64,000 bases of DNA from Ferrovibrio sp965278975 (GCF_965278975.1 NZ_OZ257126.1:3906001-3970000), one strand, 5' to 3'. Numbered from the stretch's first letter, positions 28,912 to 37,473 are shown. The notes: generated by a model not told the origin, from the sequence alone. Numbers and translations: made by a program.

Positions 28912-29403
28912 TCAACCGGTCAGGCCCTCGAATACCGTGACCGATAGGATATGGCTGACCGTGATGCCATCATCGGCCATCGGCGTGTGGCAGAGCTCGA
29001 TGGTGGCGAAATCGGCCTTGTATTCCAGCCGGGGCGGACCGTAGCGGTAGAGCGCCAGGCCCTCGCGCACCACGGTCTCGCGATCCTCGATCGGATATTT
29101 CAGGCTCGGCATGTCGCTGGCCTGGGCTTCGTCCATGTAGCGGTTGGCCAGTTTCAGGCCGATTGCGCTGTTGGTCTGCTCGCCGATCACGGTCAGCTTG
29201 AAACGCGGCTTGCCGGTTGCATAATCCACCCGGGTCAGCACCAGATGCGGCAGAAGCTCGGCCACCTCGCGTGGATCCAGGGCGGCGCGCGGTGGCAATT
29301 GCCCGGCCGGATGCAGGGCGATCACGGCATCAAGGAACTGCCGCATCAGCGCGTGGCGGGCGATGCCGCGCAGCTCATGCAGGCGCTGTAGGTTCGGGTG
29401 CAT
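28912..29403 (-). CDS. PAS-domain protein (PAS_5-like)
   Basis: A 163-residue single-domain protein. The segment RAALDPREVAELLPHLVLTR, then KLTVIGEQTNSAIGLKLANRY, is the pattern I know from short PAS_5-type proteins of Rhodospirillales. No histidine kinase, GGDEF or DNA-binding domain is attached, so it may be a free sensor or adaptor. It is divergent from the amidohydrolase operon across a 137-base gap, which could mean co-regulation. Ligand unknown. Confidence 0.68.
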   Translation of the reverse strand: MHPNLQRLHELRGIARHALMRQFLDAVIALHPAGQLPPRAALDPREVAELLPHLVLTRVDYATGKPRFKLTVIGEQTNSAIGLKLANRYMDEAQASDMPSLKYPIEDRETVVREGLALYRYGPPRLEYKADFATIELCHTPMADDGITVSHILSVTVFEGLTG

Positions 29404-29447
29404 GGATGAAGTCTAACCAGATTCTGTAAGCCGGGCTTTTTAACAAA

Positions 29448-29488
29448 ATTGTGTTCCTCACGATAAGCCTCCCGGGATTATTGTGTTC
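29448..29488. promoter_or_regulatory. Direct repeat in the divergent promoter region
   Basis: ATTGTGTTC occurs at 29448-29456 and again at 29480-29488, 32 bases apart (about three helical turns), between the PAS gene and the amidohydrolase operon. This could be a tandem operator; no regulator is assigned. Confidence 0.35.
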
Positions 29489-29540
29489 ATTCCTGCGAGC
29501 CGGGCATCGTATTGTCCTGCCGCAACCTCTGGAGGTTTCG

Positions 29541-30371
29541 ATGCGGTACGCGGTGGCAATTGTGAGCGTAGTGGCTGGCCTGATGCTGCGGCCAGAGGCC
29601 GCGCGGGCGGCTGACCTGCCGATCTTCGACGCCCATCTGCATTACAGCCATGATGCCTGGGACGTGGTGCCGCCGGAGCAGGCGGTGAAGATCCTGCGCG
29701 ATGCCGGGCTGCGGCGCGCCATGGTGTCGTCATCGAATGACGAAGGCACCCAGAAACTGCATCGCCTGGCACCCGATATCGTGATCCCGGTGCTGCGGCC
29801 CTACCGCAAGCGCAGCGACATCTCAAGCTGGGTGCGCGACGACACGGTGATCGATTATCTCGAAAGCCGGCTGAAGCAGTATCGTTATGTTGCCATCGGT
29901 GAATTCCATGTCTATGGCGCCGATGCCGATCTGCCCGTCGTGCGCCGCATGGTGCAACTGGCCAAGCAGCATGGCCTGTTCCTGCATCTGCATGGCGATG
30001 CCGAAGCCGTCGACCGCGTGTTCAAGCAATGGCCGGAAGCGCGCATCCTGTGGGCCCATTCCGGTTTCGACCGCCCGGATGCCGTGGCGGCGATGCTGGA
30101 GAAGCACAAGGCATTGTGGGCCGATCTGGCTTTCCGCAACGATCAGGCATCCAACAACAAGGTGTCCGATGCCTGGCGTCCGGTTTTCCTGAAACATGCC
30201 GATCGCTTCCTGGTTGGCACGGATACCTTCACGCCCGAACGCTGGTACTATGTCACCGAGCACGCCAAGTATTCGCGCGGCTGGCTCGCCGATCTGCCGC
30301 AGGATGTGGCCGAGAAGATCGCCTGGCGCAATGGCGATGCGATTTTCGCCAAGCTCTACGCCGGGCAATGA
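29541..30371 (+). CDS. Exported amidohydrolase-family protein
   Basis: A 276-residue protein with a signal peptide (residues 1-24, ending EAARA) and a TIM-barrel amidohydrolase (amidohydrolase_2-like) domain. Metal ligands visible are His32 and His34 in FDAHLHYSH, HLHGD near residue 152, AHSGFDRPD and GTDTFTPERW near the end. Most relatives are cytoplasmic, so export is notable. The start is set by GGAGG at 29531-29535. It overlaps the YtkA-like gene by four bases. Substrate unknown; a lactone or amide hydrolase is the family-level guess. Confidence 0.82.
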   Translation: MRYAVAIVSVVAGLMLRPEAARAADLPIFDAHLHYSHDAWDVVPPEQAVKILRDAGLRRAMVSSSNDEGTQKLHRLAPDIVIPVLRPYRKRSDISSWVRDDTVIDYLESRLKQYRYVAIGEFHVYGADADLPVVRRMVQLAKQHGLFLHLHGDAEAVDRVFKQWPEARILWAHSGFDRPDAVAAMLEKHKALWADLAFRNDQASNNKVSDAWRPVFLKHADRFLVGTDTFTPERWYYVTEHAKYSRGWLADLPQDVAEKIAWRNGDAIFAKLYAGQ

Positions 30372-30751
30372 AAGCCGCGCTGATTGCCGCGCTGGTGCTG
30401 CTGCCGGGCAGTGCCTGGGCCTGCCTGCCGGGCTTCGAGGCCGCGCCCAAGGCCATGCGTGATGGCGTGACGGTGGCGTGGAAAAGCGAGCCGGCGCAGA
30501 TCAAGACCGGTGTGCCCTTCGCGCTTGAACTTGCCGTGTGTCCGGCAGCGGCGCGCCTCAGCGTCGATGCCCATATGCCGGCGCATCGCCATGGCATGAA
30601 CTACCAGCCGAGCATCCGCGCGGTGGGCGAGGGCCGTTTCCGCGCCGAGGGCCTGGTGCTGCATATGCCGGGCGAATGGGAATTCGTTTTCGAGGCGATC
30701 AACGCTGCCGGCAAGCTGACGCGGTTGACCACTAAATATCAGGCTCAATGA
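30368..30751 (+). CDS. Exported YtkA-like protein
   Basis: A 127-residue secreted protein (signal residues 1-18, ending SAWA). The mature part has the YtkA/FixH-like immunoglobulin-type pattern: PFALELAVCPA, then VDAHMPAHRHGMNYQP, then GRFRAEGLVLHMPGEWEFVF. The MPAHRHGM histidines and methionines look like a copper or haem-redox site; that is inference. It overlaps the amidohydrolase stop (ATGA) and precedes the di-haem peroxidase by 10 bases, pointing to a joint periplasmic function. Confidence 0.78.
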   Translation: MKAALIAALVLLPGSAWACLPGFEAAPKAMRDGVTVAWKSEPAQIKTGVPFALELAVCPAAARLSVDAHMPAHRHGMNYQPSIRAVGEGRFRAEGLVLHMPGEWEFVFEAINAAGKLTRLTTKYQAQ

Positions 30752-30761
30752 TTAGGGCGCA

Positions 30762-31898
30762 ATGATCCGCTTGCTTGCCGCGCTGCTGCTGCTGGCCCTA
30801 CCGGCCAATGCGGCTGATTTCAGCGAAGCCGAACGCGCCGCCCTGCTGCGCCATGGGCCATGGCCTTTACCGATTGAGCGCGACGACAGCAACCGGCTCT
30901 CCGGCAGCACTGCCGCGATCCAGTTTGGCCAGGCGCTGTTCTTCGATGCGAAGCTTTCGGCCAAGGGCGATATGAGCTGCGCCACCTGCCACCAGCCGGC
31001 ACGGCGATACAGCGACCACGAGAAGGGGCGCGGCGAATTCCTGCGTAATGCGCCGACCCTGCTCGATATCCGCTGGAACCGCTGGTTCGGCTGGGATGGC
31101 GCGCAGGATAACCTGTGGTCCCAGAGTTTGCGGCCGCTGCTCTCGGCTGCCGAGATGGCCGCCACGCCGAAGCTGATCGCCGACCATATCCGCAAGGACG
31201 AGGGCCTGAGCTGCCGCTACCGTGCTGCTACCGGCTCGGCGCCGGAAGCCGATGACGATGTTGTGGCGGTGATGGCGTCCAAGGCGCTGGCGGCGTTTCA
31301 GGAGACCTTGGTGAGTGGCCCGGCACCGTTCGACGCTTTCCGCGCCGACCTCGCGGCCAACCGCACATCAAGCCTGAACGAAGCGGCGCAGCAGGGCGCC
31401 AAGCTGTTCGTTGGCAAGGGGCAATGCGCCATCTGCCATATCGGACCGGGCTTCACCAACCGTGAATTCCACGATATCGGCGTGCCGTATCTGCTGCGTC
31501 CGGGTCTGGTCGATCCGGGCCGGCATCTCGGTCTGCGGCGCTTGGGTGAAAGCAAGCTGACCAGGCTCGGGCCGTTCAGTGACGATCCGGCGCGTGAGTC
31601 CGTCACCACGCGGCATGTCACTTTGCTGCACCGGAACTGGGGCGAATTCCGCGTGCCGAGTCTACGCAATCTCGTCGGCACCGCGCCCTACATGCATAAC
31701 GGCAGCAAGGCAACCTTGCGCGACACGGTGCTGCATTATTCCGAGTTGAACGAGGAACGCCTGCATGCCGATGGTGAAAGGCTGCTCAAGCCACTGAACC
31801 TCAGCGACCAGGAAATCGACGCGCTGGTGGCGTTTCTGGAAGCCTTGAGCGGGCCGGCGCCGGCGGAGCCGACGGCATTGCCGGCGTGTAAACCGTAA
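30762..31898 (+). CDS. Di-haem cytochrome c peroxidase (MauG/CcpA family)
   Basis: A 378-residue periplasmic protein (signal residues 1-17, ending ANA) with two c-type haem sites: CATCH at residues 73-77 and CAICH at 222-226. Conserved blocks are FGQALFFDAKLSAKGDMSC, RNAPTLLDIRW, GWDGAQDNLWSQ, FRVPSLRNLVGTAPYMHNGS and DTVLHYSELN. These are shared by cytochrome c peroxidases and MauG-like enzymes. Either peroxide reduction or oxidative modification of a partner protein is possible. It closes the amidohydrolase-YtkA-like-peroxidase operon and is followed by an inverted-repeat element. Confidence 0.86.
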   Translation: MIRLLAALLLLALPANAADFSEAERAALLRHGPWPLPIERDDSNRLSGSTAAIQFGQALFFDAKLSAKGDMSCATCHQPARRYSDHEKGRGEFLRNAPTLLDIRWNRWFGWDGAQDNLWSQSLRPLLSAAEMAATPKLIADHIRKDEGLSCRYRAATGSAPEADDDVVAVMASKALAAFQETLVSGPAPFDAFRADLAANRTSSLNEAAQQGAKLFVGKGQCAICHIGPGFTNREFHDIGVPYLLRPGLVDPGRHLGLRRLGESKLTRLGPFSDDPARESVTTRHVTLLHRNWGEFRVPSLRNLVGTAPYMHNGSKATLRDTVLHYSELNEERLHADGERLLKPLNLSDQEIDALVAFLEALSGPAPAEPTALPACKP

Positions 31899-31907
31899 AC
31901 ACAAACC

Positions 31908-32000
31908 GTCATGGCCCGCGAAGGCGAGCCATCCACGAGTTCCTTATTTTATAGACATGTCAAAAACACTCGTGGATACCCCGCCTACGCGGGGTATGAC
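31908..32000. repeat. Palindromic intergenic element, third copy of a dispersed family
   Basis: Two 33-base arms (31908-31940 and 31968-32000) are imperfect inverted copies, each beginning or ending GTCAT...CCACGAGT and containing a GC-rich inner palindrome. A 27-base AT-rich spacer separates them. The architecture matches the elements at 8995-9085 and 9176-9267. It sits between the convergent peroxidase and sugar permease genes and may also act as a terminator. Confidence 0.78.
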
Positions 32001-32010
32001 GATGATTGCT

Positions 32011-32904
32011 TTATTCCTTCACCGCGCCGGTCATCGACGCGACGTAGTAATCGACGAAGAAGGAATACAGGATCGCCACGGGGAGCGAACCGAACAGCGC
32101 GCCGGCCATCAGCGAGCCCCAATGGTAGACGTCGCCTTCCACCAGTTCGGTCAGCACGCCGACCGGCACGGTCTTGTTCTCCGATGAGGAGATGAAGGCC
32201 AGCGCATAGATGAATTCGTTCCACGACAGCGTGAAGGCGAAGATGCCGGCCGAGATCAGGCCGGGCACCGCCAGCGGCAGCACGATCTTGATCAGGATCT
32301 GCACGCGCGAGGCGCCATCGATCAGCGCGCATTCCTCAAGCTCGAACGGGATCGACTTGAAATAGCCGATCAGCAGCCAGGTGCAGAACGGGATCAGGAA
32401 GGTGGGGTAGGTGAGGATCAGGGCCCACATGCTGTCGTAGAGGCCGAGATTGTAGATCATGGTGGCGAGCGGGATGAACAGGATGCTCGGCGGTACCAGA
32501 TAGGCCAGGAAGATCGCCATGCCGACACCCTGGGCGCCCTTGAAGCGCAGGCGCTCGATGGCATAGGCGGCCAGCACGGAAGCGAACAGCGACAGGGCCG
32601 TGGCCACTACTGCCACCACCATGGTGGTGAGCAGCCATTCCGGGTAGGGCGTATCGAACAGCAGCTTGCGGATATTGTCGAAGGTGGGTTTGACCACCCA
32701 GAGTGGATTGTTGTCGCGGTAGTTCAGCAATTCGCTGTTCGGCTTGAACGTCGTGAGGCCCATCCAGTAGAACGGGAACAGCAGCACGAACAGGAAGATG
32801 CAGAGCGGGATCCACAGCACCACCACCTGGCGCGGCAGGGTTTCCAGGTAGCTCATGCCTTCGCGATTGTCGGCGGCGCCGGAATTCATCGTTGAATCGC
32901 TCAT
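32011..32904 (-). CDS. Sugar ABC transporter permease (MalG-type)
   Basis: A 297-residue inner-membrane permease with about six hydrophobic segments. The cytoplasmic EAA loop is ELEECALIDGASRVQILIK followed by IVLPLAVPG, typical of carbohydrate importers of the MalG family. The segment GLTTFKPNSELLN near residue 50 is also usual. It lies 4 bases after the MalF-type gene. No ATP-binding gene follows; the next feature is a repeat element and the convergent peroxidase gene. The shared ATPase must be encoded elsewhere. Substrate unknown. Confidence 0.9.
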   Translation of the reverse strand: MSDSTMNSGAADNREGMSYLETLPRQVVVLWIPLCIFLFVLLFPFYWMGLTTFKPNSELLNYRDNNPLWVVKPTFDNIRKLLFDTPYPEWLLTTMVVAVVATALSLFASVLAAYAIERLRFKGAQGVGMAIFLAYLVPPSILFIPLATMIYNLGLYDSMWALILTYPTFLIPFCTWLLIGYFKSIPFELEECALIDGASRVQILIKIVLPLAVPGLISAGIFAFTLSWNEFIYALAFISSSENKTVPVGVLTELVEGDVYHWGSLMAGALFGSLPVAILYSFFVDYYVASMTGAVKE

Positions 32905-32908
32905 CGGC

Positions 32909-33829
32909 TTAGCTCCCCTGCTGCCATTTCTGCCGCTGCAGCCCGAAGTAACACAGCACTGTCGAGAGCACGAGGAACGGAATCATCGCCACGGCAATCG
33001 CCGCGCCTTCGCCAAGCGCGCCGCCATTGATGCCGCGCTGGAAGGCCAGCGTTGCCATCAGATGCGTGGCATTGGCCGGGCCGCCACGCGTGATGGCATA
33101 GATCAGCTGGAAATCGGTGAAGGTGAACAGGATCGAGAAGGTGAGCACGATGCTCAACACCGGCAGCAGGTTCGGCACGGTGACGAAGCGGAAGCGCTGC
33201 CATGACGTGGCGCCATCGAGGGCTGCGGCTTCATAGAGGCTCGGCGAAATCGTCTGCAAACCGGCGAGCAGGCAGATCGCCACGAAGGGGATGCCGCGCC
33301 AGATATTGGCGGCGATCACCGAGGCGCGCGCATTGTTCGGCTCGCCAAGGAATTCGAGATAGGTGTTGATCAGCCCCATCTTGGTCAGCGCCCAGGAGAT
33401 GATCGAGAACTGGGAATCGTAGATCCACCAGAAGGCAATCGCCGAGAGCACGGTGGGCACGATATAGGGCAGCAGGATCACGGCGCGGATGATCGACTTG
33501 AATGGCATGTGCCGGTTCAGCAGCAAAGCCAGCCACAGGCCAAGGCCGAATTTGATCACCGTGGCGACGGTCGTGTAGAGGATGGTGTTGAACACCGAGA
33601 GCATGAAGATGCTGTCGCCGATCAGCGAGATGTAATTCTCGAAGCCGACGAAATGACCGACGCGGCCGATCTTGGTGTCGGTGAAGCCGAGCCAGATGCC
33701 GAGGCCCAGCGGATAGGTGAGGAACAGCAGCAGCAGGCCGGCAGCCGGCGCCATGAACACGATAGACAGGATGGTGCGGTTTTCGGCAATGCGCTCCCAG
33801 AGGGAGGCGCGCCTGATTGCGATGCTCAT
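32909..33829 (-). CDS. Sugar ABC transporter permease (MalF-type)
   Basis: A 306-residue permease, partner of the MalG-type protein. The EAA loop is LYEAAALDGATSWQRFRFVT followed by VPNLLPV, and the start has PAAGLLLLFLTYPLGLGIWL. The ATG at 33829 (MSIAIRRASLW) is preferred because the longer frame to 33880 adds residues not seen in relatives and crosses into the hairpin region. It is separated from the substrate-binding protein gene by a strong hairpin, which would lower permease relative to receptor expression. Confidence 0.88.
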   Translation of the reverse strand: MSIAIRRASLWERIAENRTILSIVFMAPAAGLLLLFLTYPLGLGIWLGFTDTKIGRVGHFVGFENYISLIGDSIFMLSVFNTILYTTVATVIKFGLGLWLALLLNRHMPFKSIIRAVILLPYIVPTVLSAIAFWWIYDSQFSIISWALTKMGLINTYLEFLGEPNNARASVIAANIWRGIPFVAICLLAGLQTISPSLYEAAALDGATSWQRFRFVTVPNLLPVLSIVLTFSILFTFTDFQLIYAITRGGPANATHLMATLAFQRGINGGALGEGAAIAVAMIPFLVLSTVLCYFGLQRQKWQQGS

Positions 33830-33880
33830 GCGGCTGCCATCAACAAAGCGGAATGGAAACGGGGCGAAAAAAGCAGGCAA

Positions 33881-33913
33881 GGAAAGGGCCGGGCGGTCTG
33901 CACCGCCCGGCCC
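33881..33913 (-). terminator. Hairpin between the sugar-binding protein and permease genes
   Basis: A perfect 12-bp GC stem (33886-33897 with 33902-33913) with a four-base loop is followed on the minus strand by TTTCC. It lies just after the substrate-binding protein stop. Such hairpins in ABC importer operons stabilise or partly terminate the message so that the receptor is made in excess. Confidence 0.7.
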
Positions 33914-33923
33914 CGATCCTGGC

Positions 33924-35243
33924 TTAGACCTTGTAGACGCGGATCAGGCGCTTCTCGGCCTCGGCAGCGGCTTCCTGCGGCGTCTTGGCGCCGGAGGCAG
34001 CCTGCGCCACCATGTTGTTGACGATGTAGTCATTCAGCGCAGCGGCCGAGGAATAGCCGAGCTGGCCGGAATAGCCATGCCACAGCATGTTCTTCACCGT
34101 GTCGCGATACGGCAGGTTCTTCGGATCCGACTTCCACACCGCGTTGTTTTCGTAATCCTTCAGCGCATGCGTGATGTAGCCGATCGAGGCGCTCTGCCAC
34201 GGCTCGTACTGCTCCTTCTCCCACATGAACTTCAGGTAGGCCTTGGCGGCCTTCGGCGCCTTGCAATACTTGAAGACATAGGCCTGGCTGAAGAGATGCA
34301 GTTCGGTCGGGCGACCGACCGGGCCGATCGGGAAGCTGGCATGCTCGATATCCTCGACCATCTCCTTGATCTTCGGATCCTGCGAGTTCTTGGCCGCGTA
34401 GTAGACCGAGATGCCGTTGTTGGTCAGGCTGATCTGGCCGTCAAGGAAGGCCTTGTTGTTGTTCGGATCAAGCCAGCCGAGCGTGCCGTTGATGAAGGTG
34501 GGATAGAGCTGGCGGGCATATTCCAGCGCCTTGATCGTCTCCGGGCTGTTGATGACGACGTTGTTCTTGTCGTCCACCATCTTGCCGCCGAAGGCCCACA
34601 TCAGCCAGTAGGTCCAGGAACCGTCACCCACGGCATTGCCGAGCGCGAAGCCGGCCGGCGTGCCCTTGGCCTGCAGAGCCTTGCAGAGTTCGAGGAAGCC
34701 GGCGGTGTCCTTCGGGAAGGTGGAGAAGCCCGCGGCCTGCATGTGGCTCTTGCGATGCACCATGCAAGCGCCGGCAGCGCCGAGCGGCAGACCGATCCAG
34801 TTGTTGCCGCGCTTGGCATACTTCTCGGCCACCGGGAACCAGCCGCCATACTTCTTGCCGAGGTCGGTGGCGATATCGGTGAGCGGCACCAGCTTGTCGG
34901 CAAACAGGTGCGGCACGTCGAAGAAGTCGAGCACGATATCCGGGCCGGCGCCGACATTGGCGGCCACCGAGGCCTTCGGAGCCACGTCCGGCCAGGCTTC
35001 GCGGTCGACGCGGACTTCAACCCCGGTCAGTTCGGTGAACTTCTTGGTGTTGGCCATCCAGGTGTCGATATCGCCCTGAACGAACTGGCTCCAGCGCAGC
35101 AGGCGCAGCTTGGCGCCCTTTTCGACATCAGCAGCCTGCGCGGCGGCTTCGACCGGGGTAAGCAGGCCGGCGCCCGACGCGGCGACGGCGGCGCCGGCGC
35201 CCAGCGTGGTCTTGATGACGTCGCGCCTGGTGAAATTGGTCAT
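33924..35243 (-). CDS. Sugar ABC transporter substrate-binding protein (Tat-exported)
   Basis: A 439-residue periplasmic solute-binding protein (cluster B, MalE-like). The N-terminus TRRDVIKTTLGAGAAVAASG has a twin-arginine motif, and the precursor ends its leader near EAAAQA. The mature part begins KLRLLRWSQFVQGD and contains GAGPDIVLDFFDVPHLFAD and GNAVGDGSWTYWLMWAFGG, typical of these receptors. It is the first gene of the importer operon and is divergent from the receiver gene. Sugar specificity cannot be read from sequence. Confidence 0.9.
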   Translation of the reverse strand: MTNFTRRDVIKTTLGAGAAVAASGAGLLTPVEAAAQAADVEKGAKLRLLRWSQFVQGDIDTWMANTKKFTELTGVEVRVDREAWPDVAPKASVAANVGAGPDIVLDFFDVPHLFADKLVPLTDIATDLGKKYGGWFPVAEKYAKRGNNWIGLPLGAAGACMVHRKSHMQAAGFSTFPKDTAGFLELCKALQAKGTPAGFALGNAVGDGSWTYWLMWAFGGKMVDDKNNVVINSPETIKALEYARQLYPTFINGTLGWLDPNNNKAFLDGQISLTNNGISVYYAAKNSQDPKIKEMVEDIEHASFPIGPVGRPTELHLFSQAYVFKYCKAPKAAKAYLKFMWEKEQYEPWQSASIGYITHALKDYENNAVWKSDPKNLPYRDTVKNMLWHGYSGQLGYSSAAALNDYIVNNMVAQAASGAKTPQEAAAEAEKRLIRVYKV

Positions 35244-35370
35244 AGGTATCCTCCTCGGGTGTTGCGGTTTACGTTTCCTCGAACTCGGGCCTTATGCTGG
35301 CCTTTTACCGGCTGGGACGCGGTGCTTGCCGCGCGCAACTGAAATATAAGATAGCAGCTGCACGCTTCCG

Positions 35371-35385
35371 TGCAAACCGTTTCCG
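35371..35385. promoter_or_regulatory. Candidate LacI-family operator
   Basis: TGCAAACCGTTTCCG in the divergent gap, 128 bases upstream of the sugar-binding protein start, resembles the LacI/GalR-type operator TGnAAACCGTTTnCA. The left half fits well and the right half imperfectly. No LacI-family gene is in the window. Confidence 0.3.
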
Positions 35386-35530
35386 GTTGCCGATTCAGTA
35401 AATTATGCACCGCATCAGGGTCGGATTTTTAGTAAAATGCCTGATAACGCCGTCACCCGGCCTTACCCTGCTGATTGCAGCCGGGCAGGCCCCTTGCCAG
35501 TGATGGCTGTGTCGTTGTAAGCGGAAATCC

Positions 35531-35944
35531 ATGCCGACCCCATTACCCGCAGAGTTGACCAGCCGCCGCATCCTTATGGTAGAGGACGAAGCGCATGCCC
35601 GCCGCGTCAATGTCGACGTGCTGGAAGAACTCGGCTTCAGCAATATCCGCCAGGCCATGGATGGCGCCGAGGCGCTGGAAATCCTGGAAGCCACCCGCAG
35701 CCCGATCGATCTGGTGATCTGTGATCTGGCGATGCCGAAGATGGATGGCTTCGCTTTCGTCGAGCGGGTGCGCAAGTCGCGGCAATATTACCGTGATACC
35801 CCGATCATCATGCTTACTGGCTCGGCCAACGCCGATGCCGTGATGCGGCTGAAAAGCCTCGGCGTGAACGGTTATCTGGTGAAGCCGATGACGGCGGAAG
35901 CGATTCTCGATCGCATCAAGTATGTGCTACGCTTCCGTGCCTGA
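35531..35944 (+). CDS. Single-domain response regulator (CheY-like receiver)
   Basis: A 137-residue receiver domain with no output domain. Acidic pocket residues are in ILMVEDEAHA, the phosphorylated aspartate is Asp65 in DLVICDLAMPKMDG, the switch threonine is Thr96 in IIMLTGSAN, and the lysine is Lys118 in YLVKPM. It has no neighbouring histidine kinase, so it is an orphan that may act in a phosphorelay or on a motor or enzyme. It is divergent from the sugar transporter operon and 85 bases before an MFS gene. Confidence 0.9.
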   Translation: MPTPLPAELTSRRILMVEDEAHARRVNVDVLEELGFSNIRQAMDGAEALEILEATRSPIDLVICDLAMPKMDGFAFVERVRKSRQYYRDTPIIMLTGSANADAVMRLKSLGVNGYLVKPMTAEAILDRIKYVLRFRA

Positions 35945-36029
35945 TTAAGCGCAGCCATTACCCGGCTGGTAATTGTTCCGCGCCGCGACTGGCGAAAGAA
36001 TGCCGCCCTCGGCTAGGGAGAAAACGGCA

Positions 36030-37331
36030 ATGCAGTCTGGATCGTCACCTTGGCCGGCGCGGCTGCCATTCTATTACGGCTGGGTGGTGATCGCGGTGGC
36101 CTTCGTCACCATGGCGGTGGCGGTTACGGCGCGCACAGCCTTCTCATTGCTGTTGCCGCCGCTGATCGATGAATATGGCTGGGAGCGCGGCCTGGCGGCC
36201 GGTGCTTTCTCCTTCGGTTTCCTGGTCTCCGCCCTGATCAGCCCGTTGGCGGGTAAACTGATGGACCGGCATGGGCCGCGCCTGGTGATCGGTGCCGGCG
36301 TGGTGCTGATGGCCGCCGGGCAGTTGCTGGCGCCTTATATCGATGCACCCTGGCAGTTCTATGCCACGCTTGGGGTGCTGGTGGGGGGCGGGGCCAACCT
36401 CGCCACCTATACTGCGCATTCGCTGTTCCTGCCGAACTGGTTCCTGCGCCGCCGCGCGCTGGCGATCAGCATCGCCTTTGCCGGCGCCGGCATCGGCGCG
36501 GTACTGCTGCTGCCCTGGCTGCAAAGTATCATCCAGAGCCAGGGCTGGCGCGCCGCCTGCACCGTCACCGGCCTGCTGGTGCTGGTGCTGATTGGCCCGC
36601 TGGTGCCTTTGCTGCGCCGCCGGCCGCAGGATATCGGCCTGCTGCCCGACGGCGACAGTCAGCGAAGCCCGGGGCAGGCGGCTCCGAAACGCAGCAATAT
36701 TGTTGATCAAGATTGGGCGGCACGGGATTGGACGCTGGCCCGCGCTTTGCGCACTGCACGCTTCTGGTGGCTCGCTCTGGCTTTTTTCTGGATGACCTTC
36801 GCCTGGTATGCGGTGCAGGTGCATCAGACCAAATACCTCATCGAGATCGGCTTCACGCCGCTCACCGCCGCCTGGTCGCTGGGTATTGTCGCCATCGTCG
36901 CGATTCCCGGGCAGGTGCTGCTCGGCTGGCTTTCCGACCGCCAGGGCCGAGAACTGGTCTGGACCCTGGCCTGCCTCGGCTTCGCCATCAGCTATGCCGC
37001 CCTGATCGGATTGGAGGCGGCGCCGAACCTGCCGCTGCTCTATCTCATGGTCGCCGCCCAGGGGCTGCTCGGCTATGCCGCCACCTCGGTAATGGGACCG
37101 ATTGTGCTGGAGATTTTCGAAGGCCCGCATTACGGCGCCATCTTCGGCAGCATCACCGTGGCGCTGATCGCCGGCGGTGCCGCCGGGCCCTGGATCACCG
37201 GCGTGATTCACGATGCCACCGGCAGCTACCGGCTGGCTTTCCTGCTGGCGATTCTCGGCTGTGCCGTCGCGGCTGCGGCAGTCTGGCTGGCAGCGCCGCG
37301 CAAAGTGCGAAAGGTGCCGGGACGTTCCTGA
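36030..37331 (+). CDS. MFS transporter (monocarboxylate/oxalate-type)
   Basis: A 433-residue major facilitator with twelve predicted membrane segments. Early segments show YYGWVVIAVAFVTMAVAV and SLLLPPLIDEYGWERGLAAG, a pattern shared with the OFA and monocarboxylate porter groups. Motif A variants are GKLMDRHGPRL and GWLSDRQGRELVW. The start at 36030 has AGGGAG about ten bases upstream; longer starts at 35973 and 36000 lack a good site. The substrate is probably an organic anion by family, without support from neighbours. Confidence 0.85.
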   Translation: MQSGSSPWPARLPFYYGWVVIAVAFVTMAVAVTARTAFSLLLPPLIDEYGWERGLAAGAFSFGFLVSALISPLAGKLMDRHGPRLVIGAGVVLMAAGQLLAPYIDAPWQFYATLGVLVGGGANLATYTAHSLFLPNWFLRRRALAISIAFAGAGIGAVLLLPWLQSIIQSQGWRAACTVTGLLVLVLIGPLVPLLRRRPQDIGLLPDGDSQRSPGQAAPKRSNIVDQDWAARDWTLARALRTARFWWLALAFFWMTFAWYAVQVHQTKYLIEIGFTPLTAAWSLGIVAIVAIPGQVLLGWLSDRQGRELVWTLACLGFAISYAALIGLEAAPNLPLLYLMVAAQGLLGYAATSVMGPIVLEIFEGPHYGAIFGSITVALIAGGAAGPWITGVIHDATGSYRLAFLLAILGCAVAAAAVWLAAPRKVRKVPGRS

Positions 37332-37473
37332 TTGTTCCGCCTATGTCCGCAGTTCCACAGCCCCGCTCCTTGCAATCAAGGCAGGCGCGGCTATAGTCCC
37401 GCTCTCGCGCCGCCGCCAGGGTCCTGGAGAGGGATTCTGACGAGCGGTTTTGCTGAACCTTGGGGAGCTACAA

